This document shows positions 52,559 to 62,327 of a stretch of DNA of 64,000 bases, piece by piece; within the stretch, counting starts at the first letter, position 1, and each line of letters begins with the position of its first letter. The stretch is from Brasilonema sennae CENA114. Its GTDB lineage: Bacteria > Cyanobacteriota > Cyanobacteriia > Cyanobacteriales > Nostocaceae. Under the pieces are notes generated by a model, which searched no databases, was not told the DNA's origin, and worked only from the letters and a program-made list of their open reading frames with translations. The stretch spans positions 5,864,340 to 5,928,339 of the forward strand of contig NZ_CP030118.1 in NCBI RefSeq assembly GCF_006968745.1, written 5' to 3'. Made by a program: the position numbers and the translations under genes.

Positions 52559-53464
52559 ATGGATAAACGACTCGAACAACTAGTAACAGAGGTGCAACAG
52601 CACGCTCCTCACACTGAGGGGCGACAGTTAGTCTTGACACAGTTGGTTGATGAAATCCTGCGATCGCGCAAAATTTGCCGTCCACTAGGAAATCAACCTC
52701 TATTTGGCGTTTATCAAAAAATTTACGAACAAGTCCGACAGCAGCTGTTGTGTAACATTGATGAACAAATCAACCAGTACAATCTGAAACAGACAAATGT
52801 GAGGATATGGACTAATAACCTACGGAATCAAGCTTTTAGAGAAATCCTGGATGATGTTCAACTGAAACATTTAGCACTCTTCGCTCAACGTCACCCACCT
52901 CATACTGAGTTGCGTCAGTATGCTCTAGGAGAACTAGTTGAGGCAATTCGGCTTTATGGTAGGCTTTGCCATCCTCATAGAGAAAGATTTTCTCCTCAGT
53001 TTTATGAACTACTTTATGACGAAGCAGTTAATAAAACTTTGACCTATGTCTGTCAAAAAATTGACTATTATGATCCAGAAAGAGGTGAGAAAAAATTTAT
53101 GAATTGGGTGAATTTTAGATTAGATAAAATTCTATTAAAAACCTCTCAGCCATTTGACCCAAAAAATATCATTACATTGCCTTCCTTTCTTGATTTAGAA
53201 GCCTTTGCTCAGCCAGAAGAAACAACGCATTTTCTGTATGAAAATCTTCGCGAGTACTTAGAAAAAGACTATGAAAATATTTTTAAAAAGGCACATATAA
53301 AAAATAGACCAGATGCAAACTTTTCTACAATAGCATTGGCAAGATTATCCGGAGATAATTGGCAAGATATTTCCAGAAAATTGGGAATTCCACTGCCAAC
53401 TTTGAGTAGTTTCTTTCAACGTTGCTGCAAAAACTTTCGTCCAAACTTCAAACAATATATATAG
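52559..53464 (+). CDS. Sigma-70-like regulatory protein
   Basis: 301 residues. Two related N-terminal segments (HAPHTEGRQLVLTQLVDEIL and HPPHTELRQYALGELVEAIR) suggest an internal duplication of a helical module. In the middle, YVCQKIDYYDPERGEKKFMNWVNFRLD resembles sigma region 2 (DPERGxxFxxWxxxxxR). The C-terminus GDNWQDISRKLGIPLPTLSSFFQRCCKNF resembles a region-4 helix-turn-helix. In cyanobacteria such proteins commonly precede DUF1822 and CHASE2-CHAT genes, as here. It may direct transcription of the locus. Whether it is a working sigma factor is unproven. Confidence 0.7.
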   Translation: MDKRLEQLVTEVQQHAPHTEGRQLVLTQLVDEILRSRKICRPLGNQPLFGVYQKIYEQVRQQLLCNIDEQINQYNLKQTNVRIWTNNLRNQAFREILDDVQLKHLALFAQRHPPHTELRQYALGELVEAIRLYGRLCHPHRERFSPQFYELLYDEAVNKTLTYVCQKIDYYDPERGEKKFMNWVNFRLDKILLKTSQPFDPKNIITLPSFLDLEAFAQPEETTHFLYENLREYLEKDYENIFKKAHIKNRPDANFSTIALARLSGDNWQDISRKLGIPLPTLSSFFQRCCKNFRPNFKQYI

Positions 53465-53510
53465 AACAGGTAAGAAGGAGAGGCTGATGGGAAGAAAGGA
53501 AAAAAGGAGT

Positions 53511-53675
53511 GTGGGAGTGTGGGAGTGTGGGAAAAGAGTTATTGAGTATTAACTTTTCTCTCCCTCTCTCCCTCCCTCTCTCCCTCTCTCCCTCCCTTTC
53601 TCCCTCCCTCCCTTTCTCCCTCCCTTCCTCAAGAGTGTTTCTTCAGAGTTAAGCGTTCCCTGTTAAGCGTTCCCT
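53511..53675. repeat. Low-complexity tract and TTAAGCGTTCCCTG units
   Basis: In order: three GGGAGTGTG units (53511-53535), a ~75-bp pyrimidine tract of CTCCCTC/CTTTCTC units (about 53556-53630), then two GTTAAGCGTTCCCT units (53648-53675). The tract is a candidate for slippage and for triplex formation between regulator and DUF1822 genes. Confidence 0.8.
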
Positions 53676-53713
53676 GTATTTCTTGAAAGTTCAATCCATT
53701 AGAGACAATTAGT

Positions 53714-54637
53714 ATGAACGTTCCTCAATCAACCATGAACCCTAAAATTGAGTCCTGGACTTTCGCTGTTCCGCTTGCTTTATCAGCTCATTCACGAGCA
53801 GAACAGTTTCGACGTTACCAAGTCAATCCTCAAAAAGCCAAACAAGTTTATCTGAATACTCTGGCAGTGTATGCAGTGAATTTTTATCTACAGTGCCGAG
53901 GATTTGAAACGGACTGGGAGACAAGCGACAGTTGCAACCCTGGAATGCAGATGCTGATGGATGTTGCCGATTTAGTGGTGAAAAATCGTGGTAAATTGGA
54001 GTGTAGACCAGTGTTACCTAATACAGAAGTTGTCTGTATTCCCGCAGAAGTCTGGTCAGAACGGATTGGCTACGTTGCAGTGCAGCTTTCTGAATCATTG
54101 CGAGAAGCAACATTGCTGGGATTTGTGGAAAAGGTGACATCCTTTGAGTTACCTTTGAGCCAGTTGCGATCGCTCGAAGAATTGCCCAGACACTTGAATC
54201 AAATTAGACCCGCAATCAACCTAAGCAAATGGTTTGAGAATATTTTTGAAGTTAGTTGGCAAGCCTTAGATGCCATTTTAGATCCAAAAGCAACTCAGCT
54301 CTCCTTCAGCTTTAGAAAAGCTGTGGAAGTTAAGCGGTGCAAGCTGATTTCATTGGGAACGCCGAATCAAGCAGTCGCTATGATTGTAGCAATTAGCCAA
54401 GCATCTGAGGTGGAAATAGACATCAGCGTGGAAGTGCAACCCCCACAAGGTTATACATATCTACCCTCGAATTTGCAACTCATAGTGCTTGATGAAAATG
54501 GAGAAGCAGTCATCAATACCCATGCAGGAAGTGACAATCAAAGTATTCAATTAGAGTTTAGTGGGGAGCCAGGAGACAGTTTTAGTGTTAAAGTTGCTCT
54601 TGGTGATGTCAGCGTCACAGAAAATTTTGTCATTTAG
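53714..54637 (+). CDS. DUF1822-family protein
   Basis: A 307-residue cyanobacteria-specific family. The conserved start is FAVPLALSAHSRAEQFRR, followed by KAKQVYLNTLAVYAVNFYLQCRGFETDWE, which are strong family marks. The second half is beta-rich (VAMIVAISQASEVEIDISVEVQPPQGYTYLP). The function is unknown, but the gene is regularly found between a sigma-like gene and a CHASE2-CHAT gene, as here, so it is probably a partner or substrate. No signal peptide. The start could also be the internal Met at residue 8. Confidence 0.85.
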   Translation: MNVPQSTMNPKIESWTFAVPLALSAHSRAEQFRRYQVNPQKAKQVYLNTLAVYAVNFYLQCRGFETDWETSDSCNPGMQMLMDVADLVVKNRGKLECRPVLPNTEVVCIPAEVWSERIGYVAVQLSESLREATLLGFVEKVTSFELPLSQLRSLEELPRHLNQIRPAINLSKWFENIFEVSWQALDAILDPKATQLSFSFRKAVEVKRCKLISLGTPNQAVAMIVAISQASEVEIDISVEVQPPQGYTYLPSNLQLIVLDENGEAVINTHAGSDNQSIQLEFSGEPGDSFSVKVALGDVSVTENFVI

Positions 54638-54674
54638 TTGTGCTTTGTCTTTTGTAAAAAACGACTAATGACCA

Positions 54675-56984
54675 ATGACTAAATTAATTGTCCTCAAATT
54701 AGATGGTGATTTCCAACAGGGCTTTCGAGTCACGCTAGAAATTGGCGCGGAAGGTGAACGTCCTGAAACAGAAATTACTGGGAAGTTGCCAAGCGCACCC
54801 GAACTTGTCAAACAGTATAGTGGTTGGCAAGCAACTTATCGCAGCTTGGGAAAGGTGACTCGTGAGCTAAAAACTAAACGAGTCAGAATTGATGGTTCTT
54901 TAAGAAAGCTTAGGGATGAGTGTCGCACTCAAGCCAAAGAGTTAAGCGATCGCCTCAATAGTTGGCTCAAAACAGAGTCCTTTTTCTCCATTCGCGAGAA
55001 GTGGCTAGAAAGAGTCAGCACATCCGAACCTGTACGGGTGCTAATTTGTACCGAACACCAGCAGGTATGGCAGTTACCTTGGCATCATTGGGATTTGTTA
55101 GAGCGCTATAAATTTGCGGAAATTGGACTCGCTACTCTGGAGTACGCACCACAGGAGCAGAAGTCTATCCATGAAAATAAAGTGAGAATTCTAGGGATTC
55201 TGGGCAATAGCGAAGGCATTAAAGTTGAGGAAGACAAACAACAACTAGAGAATTTACCTGGTGCACAAACCACCTTTTTGGTGGAACCACAACGTCAAGA
55301 GTTAAACGATCAGCTTTGGGAGCAACACTGGGATATATTATTTTTCGCAGGGCATAGTCAGACTGAGGGTGAAAGGGGGCGGATTTATCTCAACCAAAGT
55401 GATAGCTTTTCCCTTGACGAACTCAGATATGCCTTACAAACAGCAGTGAGAGGTGGGTTGCAGTTCGCAATTTTCAACTCTTGTGATGGTTTGGGATTAG
55501 CCTGGGAGTTACTACATCTGCACATCCCACAAATGATAGTCATGCGGGAGCCAGTACCAGACAAGGTAGCACAAACATTTTTGAAGTATTTTCTGCAAGC
55601 ATTTGCCAGTGGGAAGCCTGTGTACGAGGCGGTACAAGAAGCGCGACAACGACTGCAAGGTTTAGAAGATGAATTTCCCTGTGCTAGTTGGTTACCAGTG
55701 ATTTGCCAACATCGGTCAGCTGTACCTTTCACATGGGAAGAGTTACGCGCATCTAAAACACCAGTTCCCCTGACACAACTTTCTCGCCCAAGAGTGTCCT
55801 TGTGGCGTCGTGCTCAAACAATTTTGGCAGCAAGTTTAGTTGTCACCAGCTTAGTTATAGGAGCGCGATTGCAGGGGATACTGCAAAATTCGGAGTTAAA
55901 GGCTTATGACACAGTTATGCGACTGCAACCACATCCAGGAATACAGGACAAGCGCATTCTTGTTGTTACCGTTAATGATGACGACGTGAAACAATTTGGC
56001 AAGCCACTGAGTGACCGAACGGTAGAGCAGCTGTTGACGAAACTAGAGAAATATCAACCAAAAGTCATCGGTCTGGATATTTATCGAGATACTCCTCAGA
56101 AAGAAGGTTGGGATAAGTTAATTGAACGTTTACGAAAGAGCGATCGCACTCTTGCAATATGTCAAGTTGGTGAGTCCAACGGTGCGCCTGCAATTGACCC
56201 TCCTCCTCAAGTTCCCCCAGAACGTTTGGGCTTCAGTGATGGTTTTATACACGATCCACCAAATGACACTATACGTCGCTATACTTTGGTTATGGATCGA
56301 TCAGCGGAATCACCTTGCACAACACCCTACGCTTTCAGCTTTCAGCTCATACGCCATTACCTTCCCGCCACTACGCGCTATGAGTTTAACCCAGGTAAAA
56401 ACCTATCCATTAATTCTATTGTCTTTGATGTATTGAAACCTTATTCTGGGGGATACCAACTACCCCACACTGATATGCTAGGTTATCAATTACTAATCGA
56501 TTACCGTTCGCCTGATCGATTTTCCCAAGTCTCGCTGACACAAGTTCTGAACGAGCAAGATTCTGATTTGCTCAAATTGATTAAGGATCGCATTGTCCTA
56601 ATTGGTTATGTCGGTGCAAGTACTAAAGACAAGCACCTGACACCTTTAGGGAAAATGCCAGGAGTGATTGTTCACACTCAAATGGTCAGTCAAATTCTCA
56701 ATGTTGTCTTGGATCGTAGACCTTTGTTGTCGCCTTGGTCATCATTAAGCAACACAGTATGGGTTTGGGGCTGGTCGATGGTTGGAGGTATTCTAACTCT
56801 TACATTCTGTTCACCACGAAATCAGGGAATCTCAATTGGAGTAGCACTTTTGGCTAATGGTTGCATTTGCTTTGGCTTTTTTACCCAAGCTGTTTGGGTT
56901 CCTTTGATTCCATCCGCACTAGCTTTGGTAATGACAGGTGGCTCGGTGGCTTATATTGTCAGGACTTATGCACGAGCAACGTAA
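54675..56984 (+). CDS. CHAT-protease/CHASE2 sensor protein
   Basis: 769 residues. The N-terminal ~100 residues are a domain common ahead of CHAT. The caspase-like CHAT domain (~110-370) carries H227 in FFAGHSQTEG and C270 in FNSCDGLGLA as the catalytic dyad. One TM helix at ~378-398 is followed by a periplasmic CHASE2 domain (SELKAYDTVMRLQPHP, VVTVNDDDV, VIGLDIYRD), and three TM helices close the protein. An extracytoplasmic signal could thus be passed to a cytoplasmic protease. It lies 37 bp after DUF1822 in one operon. Confidence 0.9.
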   Translation: MTKLIVLKLDGDFQQGFRVTLEIGAEGERPETEITGKLPSAPELVKQYSGWQATYRSLGKVTRELKTKRVRIDGSLRKLRDECRTQAKELSDRLNSWLKTESFFSIREKWLERVSTSEPVRVLICTEHQQVWQLPWHHWDLLERYKFAEIGLATLEYAPQEQKSIHENKVRILGILGNSEGIKVEEDKQQLENLPGAQTTFLVEPQRQELNDQLWEQHWDILFFAGHSQTEGERGRIYLNQSDSFSLDELRYALQTAVRGGLQFAIFNSCDGLGLAWELLHLHIPQMIVMREPVPDKVAQTFLKYFLQAFASGKPVYEAVQEARQRLQGLEDEFPCASWLPVICQHRSAVPFTWEELRASKTPVPLTQLSRPRVSLWRRAQTILAASLVVTSLVIGARLQGILQNSELKAYDTVMRLQPHPGIQDKRILVVTVNDDDVKQFGKPLSDRTVEQLLTKLEKYQPKVIGLDIYRDTPQKEGWDKLIERLRKSDRTLAICQVGESNGAPAIDPPPQVPPERLGFSDGFIHDPPNDTIRRYTLVMDRSAESPCTTPYAFSFQLIRHYLPATTRYEFNPGKNLSINSIVFDVLKPYSGGYQLPHTDMLGYQLLIDYRSPDRFSQVSLTQVLNEQDSDLLKLIKDRIVLIGYVGASTKDKHLTPLGKMPGVIVHTQMVSQILNVVLDRRPLLSPWSSLSNTVWVWGWSMVGGILTLTFCSPRNQGISIGVALLANGCICFGFFTQAVWVPLIPSALALVMTGGSVAYIVRTYARAT

Positions 56985-57095
56985 ATAAGTCCGCAGCCTA
57001 CCATTGGGAAGCGATCACTGTTTTTAATAGCGTGTGTATCAGTCCTAATTGTGTCAAAAAATCAGAAAAACTATTAAAATTTGCGACTTTATACT

Positions 57096-57806
57096 ATGTT
57101 TCAACGCACATTTATTTGTTTAACTTGGATACTGATAACTTTTGCAACTGGCTTTTTACCAATCCAAGCTCAAACTCAAAGAAACTCCGATCCGCCCAGA
57201 AGCGGCAGACCACCAAATCGTATAGATGGAGGCGATCGCGGTAGGTGTTCAGCAACAAAAACATCTGCAAACAAAAATTTAATCGCTTTAGTACCTGCTA
57301 CTGGCGAAGCCTTGAGTACTGCTGAATCTCCGACAATCTTGTTTTATGTACCCTATGCATCTAATTCATCCCTCGCTGCGAGATTGTCGTTACAGGACGA
57401 AAACGGCTATGGCGTCATTAAGCCAGTTCAGATAACACTGTCAGAAATTCCGGGGATTGTCAGCTTGCGCTTGCCAAAACAATTGGAGAAAAACAAGTTG
57501 TATCACTGGTTTTTTACAATTATTTGTGACACAAAAAACGGAACTAATAATGCTGGTGTTGACGGATGGATACGACGAATAGAACCAAGTCCTACTCTTG
57601 TACGTCAATTAGAGAAAAAATCACAACAGGAACGTGCAGAGTTATATATCAAAGAAGGGTTTTGGGTTGATGCTTTGGCGCTGCAGTTGGAGATGCGCCA
57701 TACCAATTTGCAAGCTGATACTGGCTGGACTAATTTGTTACAAAATCTTGACTTGAGAGCGATCGCTCCTGAGAAAATTGTTCCATGCTGCACTCTCAAA
57801 CAATAA
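57096..57806 (+). CDS. DUF928-family secreted protein
   Basis: About 236 residues from ATG 57096 (MFQRTFICLTWILITF); an ATG five codons earlier exists. A signal peptide ends near IQAQ. DUF928 marks follow: CSATKTSANKNLIALVPATG, TILFYVPYAS, a beta-sandwich core, and C-terminal helices YIKEGFWVDALALQLEMR and WTNLLQNL. The fold is unassigned and the protein is probably periplasmic. This family habitually accompanies CHASE2-CHAT and CHAT-TPR genes in cyanobacteria. Confidence 0.85.
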   Translation: MFQRTFICLTWILITFATGFLPIQAQTQRNSDPPRSGRPPNRIDGGDRGRCSATKTSANKNLIALVPATGEALSTAESPTILFYVPYASNSSLAARLSLQDENGYGVIKPVQITLSEIPGIVSLRLPKQLEKNKLYHWFFTIICDTKNGTNNAGVDGWIRRIEPSPTLVRQLEKKSQQERAELYIKEGFWVDALALQLEMRHTNLQADTGWTNLLQNLDLRAIAPEKIVPCCTLKQ

Positions 57807-57893
57807 ACTTGATGTTTTAGTTGGCAATTGGCTGTGAAGTTTTGTTACTCAATGCATAAAAGTGTAGAACCTGCGATGAGTGATTGATGCAAG

Positions 57894-58574
57894 TTGCTAA
57901 ATAGACCAAAACTAAAACTCTTGTTGAGGCGAAAAGTAGTGAAAATAACACATCCAAAGTATCAAAAAAATCAGTTTCAAAAATATCTTGTAACTACAGC
58001 ATCCTGTTTATTAATAGTTCTTAGTACTTCTGTCAATTTAGTTAAAGCTCAATCGACAGATCGAGATAAGCCAACGCCACTAACCTCAAATGAAGTCACA
58101 GGTCCTATAAATAAGGATAGTTTAAACGAACACTTCTACACTTTCATGGCAGGAGCGGGAGAAGTTGTAGTTACTGTAGATGCTTTTTGCCAAGAAGGAG
58201 GAGTGGTAGAAGCCTATGTTGACTTATTTGACACTAATGCTCAAGAAATTGCAAGCCTAAGCCCTAGTGGTAGTTGTGTTATTGGTTCGCCACAGAGTGA
58301 GCGAAAAGTTAAACGTCTGCAATTCAGACGCCAAATACCTGTAATAATGCGAATCAAACCGCAAATAGTTAGTGTTAGTAGACAGGAAATAGGTTCTTAC
58401 AAAGTACAAGTTCGTGGTGCTGTTAATTTATCAGGCGCTCAATCATCTCCTGCTGGAAGCAGTGCTTCTGTGCTGACAGTACCAAAGAAAGGAACACTTC
58501 GCATAGAAATGAATGATGGCACTGTCCAACAAGTTGACTTAGGACGGGTAAGAAGAGTACAAGTGCAAGAATGA
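57894..58574 (+). CDS. Secreted PPC-like beta-sandwich protein
   Basis: Up to 226 residues from TTG 57894; GTG 57939 is a plausible alternative. The signal peptide ends VNLVKAQ. The core resembles a bacterial pre-peptidase C-terminal (PPC) domain: a NEHFYTFMAGAGEVVVTVDA opening, VEAYVDLFDTNAQEIA, and IGSYKVQVRG closing. Two Cys at the domain centre could form a disulphide. The C-terminus has LRIEMNDGTVQQVDLGRV, a short beta extension. It is probably an exported binding module of the CHAT locus. Confidence 0.7.
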   Translation: MLNRPKLKLLLRRKVVKITHPKYQKNQFQKYLVTTASCLLIVLSTSVNLVKAQSTDRDKPTPLTSNEVTGPINKDSLNEHFYTFMAGAGEVVVTVDAFCQEGGVVEAYVDLFDTNAQEIASLSPSGSCVIGSPQSERKVKRLQFRRQIPVIMRIKPQIVSVSRQEIGSYKVQVRGAVNLSGAQSSPAGSSASVLTVPKKGTLRIEMNDGTVQQVDLGRVRRVQVQE

Positions 58575-58658
58575 TAGAGGTATTTGGCGTTGGGCAATGT
58601 CTACTAAATCTAAGTTAGATCTGGGTTTTGGTGAGCATTACCCACCCTACAGATACTT

Positions 58659-59453
58659 TCATTCACTTGGTAGATTATCAGGGTCAATACCAAGCGATCG
58701 CAAATACTGCGCCAATTGTTCTGCTCGTTGTTGTTCCTGTTCTGCCCGTTGACGTTCTGTCTGTGCGATTTCTTCTGCTGTTAAGTAGCGGTTTCCTTGT
58801 TCGTCATACCAAGACAGTAGCTCCTGTTGAATCCCTCCAACTACAGCTTGGTATCTTCCAATACCTAAGCCGACTTCTGCCATCCAATAGGGTTCGCGGA
58901 TTTGCAATTGATAGTTTTGATCTACCAACTTATAAACTTCAAATGGTTGATGTTGGTCGCGTCGCCAATACTCAGGATTGTAAATGACATAGTACAGCAC
59001 ACCGAGTTTGGCGTAAATATCTAGTTTCTCGTCGTATTCTCCTCCTGGGCTATGGGAAACCATTTCTAATGTCATGATGGGAACGACTTCGTTTTCTTCC
59101 CAAACAGCATAGCTCTTACGAGATTTTCCACCTTTTTTCCGTTCTACTCCCAAACTTAAAAAGCCATCCGGTACTATGGGTACTCTCGGATTCACTCCTG
59201 TGGTGTGATACACTGCCATATCTACCCCAAAGAACCAATCCATCCGCGCAGCCCAAATTGTGTTCAACAAGAATAGTAAAAAGTTGGGCACAAAGTTCTG
59301 GTCTTCGTTATCCACAGGTATATCGTCTGAACAAGGTAGTTCGTCGGTAGTTGGTAACGCGATTTTGAGATGGTCTGTTGGCATAGCCGTTATCTCGGTG
59401 GCGTTTGGTTTTTCAATTATAGGTGGGAAATTGCGTTTAAACATCAAAGCCAA
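58659..59453 (-). CDS. Uma2-family (DUF820) protein with coiled-coil tail
   Basis: A 264-residue protein. The PD-(D/E)XK-like core has VPDGFLSLGVER, IMTLEMVSHSPGGEYDEK with the active-site Glu, YAKLGVLYYVIYNPEY and FEVYKL. It ends with a Glu/Arg/Gln coiled coil (AEEIAQTERQRAEQEQQRAE). This variant (VPDxxLSLGV, LExVS) is common in cyanobacteria. Its ATG overlaps the end of the CHAT-TPR gene by 10 bp, so it belongs to that operon. Confidence 0.88.
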   Translation of the reverse strand: MALMFKRNFPPIIEKPNATEITAMPTDHLKIALPTTDELPCSDDIPVDNEDQNFVPNFLLFLLNTIWAARMDWFFGVDMAVYHTTGVNPRVPIVPDGFLSLGVERKKGGKSRKSYAVWEENEVVPIMTLEMVSHSPGGEYDEKLDIYAKLGVLYYVIYNPEYWRRDQHQPFEVYKLVDQNYQLQIREPYWMAEVGLGIGRYQAVVGGIQQELLSWYDEQGNRYLTAEEIAQTERQRAEQEQQRAEQLAQYLRSLGIDPDNLPSE

Positions 59454-62326
59454 TCACCCACCAGCACAAAAGGTGACCAATAAAATGGATGTCTATACTC
59501 ACCTTGTCTATTCTGCAATAAGTCAAGTTGAGTGTGCCTGAGTGCTGCGGCTTTTGTCATCTGTTGTTTTACAAGATGCTGGTAGAATTGACCCATAAAC
59601 AAAGCAGTGGACTTATCGTTAACTGACCACAGTGATGCGAGTGTACTGAGTGCGCCTGCTTTTACTGCTACACCAGCCAGCCCCAAAGCAGCGCGTTTAT
59701 CTCCTGTGGCTGTCTGACAAGCACTCAGGACAAGTAATTGAATCGCGTCAGGTCTACTTTGTTTCCTAGTTTGAAGTAATTCTTGTAACTTATTTAAATT
59801 GATAGGAACATTTGGCGCACTTAGAATAAATGTCTCTTGTGGATTAGAACTGAAATGACCATGAGTTGCAAAGTGAACTATGGGGTAAGAAGATGAATAA
59901 AGCTTACTTTGTAAATTCTTGGTTTGAAACTGCTCGTCGAGCATTTCTTCAGAGGTAGGCAAAATTTGTTTTATTGTCTCTACTTCATTTTTGACATTTG
60001 ATAGTGGCTGAAAATTAAAGATGCTTCCCTCAATAGAAAATGTGCTACCTTTGGTCAAACCTGCAATGAGAGCTTTGAACTGTTTTTTTTCTGAAGGCTT
60101 GGGACTTAACAGTTGCAGTGCTGGAGCGATCGCGACAGCGTACTTCTGCACAAGATACTGTTTACCATCCCACAAAGCAACCATCGGAATATCTCGTAAG
60201 GAACCATCCAATATAAACACTAAGGTTTTAATTTGGTTTGAGTTCAAGTATTTCTCAGCTGGTCGAATCAGCCAATCATAGAGTTGACGAGATAAAGGCT
60301 CATATTCATCGCGACCAGAATCATTTCGTGTCAGATATCCCCGCAATTCATTGAGCTTAGATTCTAACGTATTCCTGCTTATAGAAGTTGTGTATTTAAT
60401 CCACTTTTGCTTGGGTAACGAGAGTATGATTTCTAATCTATCTTCTAGAATGATTGGATAAATAAATGCTGTATTCGGATCTAACTTGTCCAATTTTGCT
60501 TTCAAATCTAACTTGTCATCATCCAGGTTCAGCCGCACTATTTGGCTCAGGTTACAATTGAGGAAATTTTCCAGTTCAGCTAATTGGAGAGAGTCGATCG
60601 CATAAATGGCATCTTTGAAAATTTCTTGGTTTAGTTTTGGGTTTAGTTGAGAGTTATCCTCAGTCTGTAATAGCAAATCAACTAGCTGGCGGTGAATAGG
60701 TTCGACATTTTCCCGAAAAGAGAACTGTACATCAGTATCGATGGTGAGTAAATCATTGCGAACGAACTTGAGGGAGTTAAACGCATTTTTATAAAAAGCG
60801 ATCGCTCTTTGTCTATTCCCTTGTTTTTCCCATAAACGTCCCAACTGCCATTCCCAACGGTAGCGAACATCAGGTGCTTGAATCTCCTCCGCTAACAAAA
60901 GAGCTTGCTGAGTCAAATCTTGAGCTTTTGAAAACTTTCCAGTTAACTCGTAAAGTTCACCCAATTGTCCTAAAGCATAGGATTCAGCTTTGCGATCTTT
61001 CAAACTACGACTCACATGAATCCCAGTGGTTATCATCTGTTCGATTTCCTGCGATGAGGGAGGAGATGTGATTTCTTCGCTTGGCTTTGAGGGCTGTTCT
61101 CTGAGCTGCTTTAAGCTAGTGCAGCTTAACCATAAAACTGATTTTTTGTCAATACTTGGTAGAAAACAAGTCAGATTCCGGGCAAAGTTGAGTCTGGCGT
61201 AGACATTTGTTGTACTGGCAGGTAAGCTAGCTAACGACTGCTGAATTTGAGGTTGCAGTTTGGCAGCTTCCAACCATTCCCCAGTTTCCACCCAGAGGCT
61301 AAATAGATTTAGTTGAGCCTGGAGTCGGAAACTAGGAGATGCAGCAGCCTGTTGATAATTATTGATAGCATCACGAATATTATTTTTAGCGTTTTCTTGG
61401 TTATTAATGACTATAGCTCTGTTAGCTAAAGCGCGTTTGGTATTACCCAACTCCAACCGTGCAGAGTTAGCAGCTTTATTCAGTTGAAATTCTTGAGCCA
61501 CTTGCAAACTCTTCTGTAAGGACTTCTCAGACATTGAAAGATTGCCAATACGTCTGAGAACTTCACCAAGACTCTGCCATTGGGAGGCTTTGAGGTTGGG
61601 ATCTGATTCCTGTTGTATAATTTGCTCTATCCGCTTTATCACTTGCTCAACGTCTGGAAAGTCCACTAATGGCTGATGGCTCAATCCTGCAAGTGCTTGA
61701 CGGCTTAAACCTAACCATTGTAATGCTGTTATTTCGTTAATTAAGCTACCAACGACACCCGCACGATTACCAGCTTGTTGGTAGCTAGCTTCTGCTTGCT
61801 TCCAGCTTTCTAGAGCAACAGACCAATGTCCCCTTGCCCATTGCAGACGACCTTGAGTGTTCCAAATTTTCGCCAGAACGTCTAAGTAAGCCTGGGTGTT
61901 AGTTGTGTTTTTCTGATTTTCCAGCAACTGACGACTTTGCAAGATTGCCTTTTCTGCTTCCTCCCACAGCCCCAAGTGTTGATAAGCTAAGGAAAGATAA
62001 CGCAGTACCAGCGCTTGATTGAGGTTATCTTTTTGGCTGTTGGCAAATGCCTGCTGAAAGACTCCTATTGCTTCGGAAAATCGTTCTGTATTGTAAAGTT
62101 CTATACCTTGTTGTAGTAATGTTTGGGTGTTGGAAGTTGGGGCGATCGCTTGCATATGAGCGATAAGCCGGGGGCTTGACGCTACGCGTATCGCATAATT
62201 ATTTCCTGCAACCCCTTGAGCTAGCAGAAGTGGGACAGATAAAGTTGTAATTAATCCCAAAATTGTTAAAAAGATGAATCTCAGTATTCGGCGGTACACC
62301 TCAAGTAGATGATGCTGTGGGAGCAT
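59444..62326 (-). CDS. TPR-CHAT caspase-like protease
   Basis: About 960 residues from ATG 62326 (MLPQHHLLEVYRR), one base after the TPS gene stop; the ORF can extend 19 codons into the TPS gene. A hydrophobic helix near residues 12-38 may be a signal or anchor. Residues ~60-560 are TPR-like helical repeats, some with the typical ALGQLGELYELTGKFSKAQD. The C-terminal CHAT domain has H822 in HFATHGHF and C870 in LSACQTATG as the dyad, and ends with FYWSPFVLVGDW. It belongs to the separase-like CHAT family. It is co-transcribed with the TPS exoprotein. Confidence 0.92.
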   Translation of the reverse strand: MLPQHHLLEVYRRILRFIFLTILGLITTLSVPLLLAQGVAGNNYAIRVASSPRLIAHMQAIAPTSNTQTLLQQGIELYNTERFSEAIGVFQQAFANSQKDNLNQALVLRYLSLAYQHLGLWEEAEKAILQSRQLLENQKNTTNTQAYLDVLAKIWNTQGRLQWARGHWSVALESWKQAEASYQQAGNRAGVVGSLINEITALQWLGLSRQALAGLSHQPLVDFPDVEQVIKRIEQIIQQESDPNLKASQWQSLGEVLRRIGNLSMSEKSLQKSLQVAQEFQLNKAANSARLELGNTKRALANRAIVINNQENAKNNIRDAINNYQQAAASPSFRLQAQLNLFSLWVETGEWLEAAKLQPQIQQSLASLPASTTNVYARLNFARNLTCFLPSIDKKSVLWLSCTSLKQLREQPSKPSEEITSPPSSQEIEQMITTGIHVSRSLKDRKAESYALGQLGELYELTGKFSKAQDLTQQALLLAEEIQAPDVRYRWEWQLGRLWEKQGNRQRAIAFYKNAFNSLKFVRNDLLTIDTDVQFSFRENVEPIHRQLVDLLLQTEDNSQLNPKLNQEIFKDAIYAIDSLQLAELENFLNCNLSQIVRLNLDDDKLDLKAKLDKLDPNTAFIYPIILEDRLEIILSLPKQKWIKYTTSISRNTLESKLNELRGYLTRNDSGRDEYEPLSRQLYDWLIRPAEKYLNSNQIKTLVFILDGSLRDIPMVALWDGKQYLVQKYAVAIAPALQLLSPKPSEKKQFKALIAGLTKGSTFSIEGSIFNFQPLSNVKNEVETIKQILPTSEEMLDEQFQTKNLQSKLYSSSYPIVHFATHGHFSSNPQETFILSAPNVPINLNKLQELLQTRKQSRPDAIQLLVLSACQTATGDKRAALGLAGVAVKAGALSTLASLWSVNDKSTALFMGQFYQHLVKQQMTKAAALRHTQLDLLQNRQGEYRHPFYWSPFVLVGDWL

Positions 62327-62327
62327 G

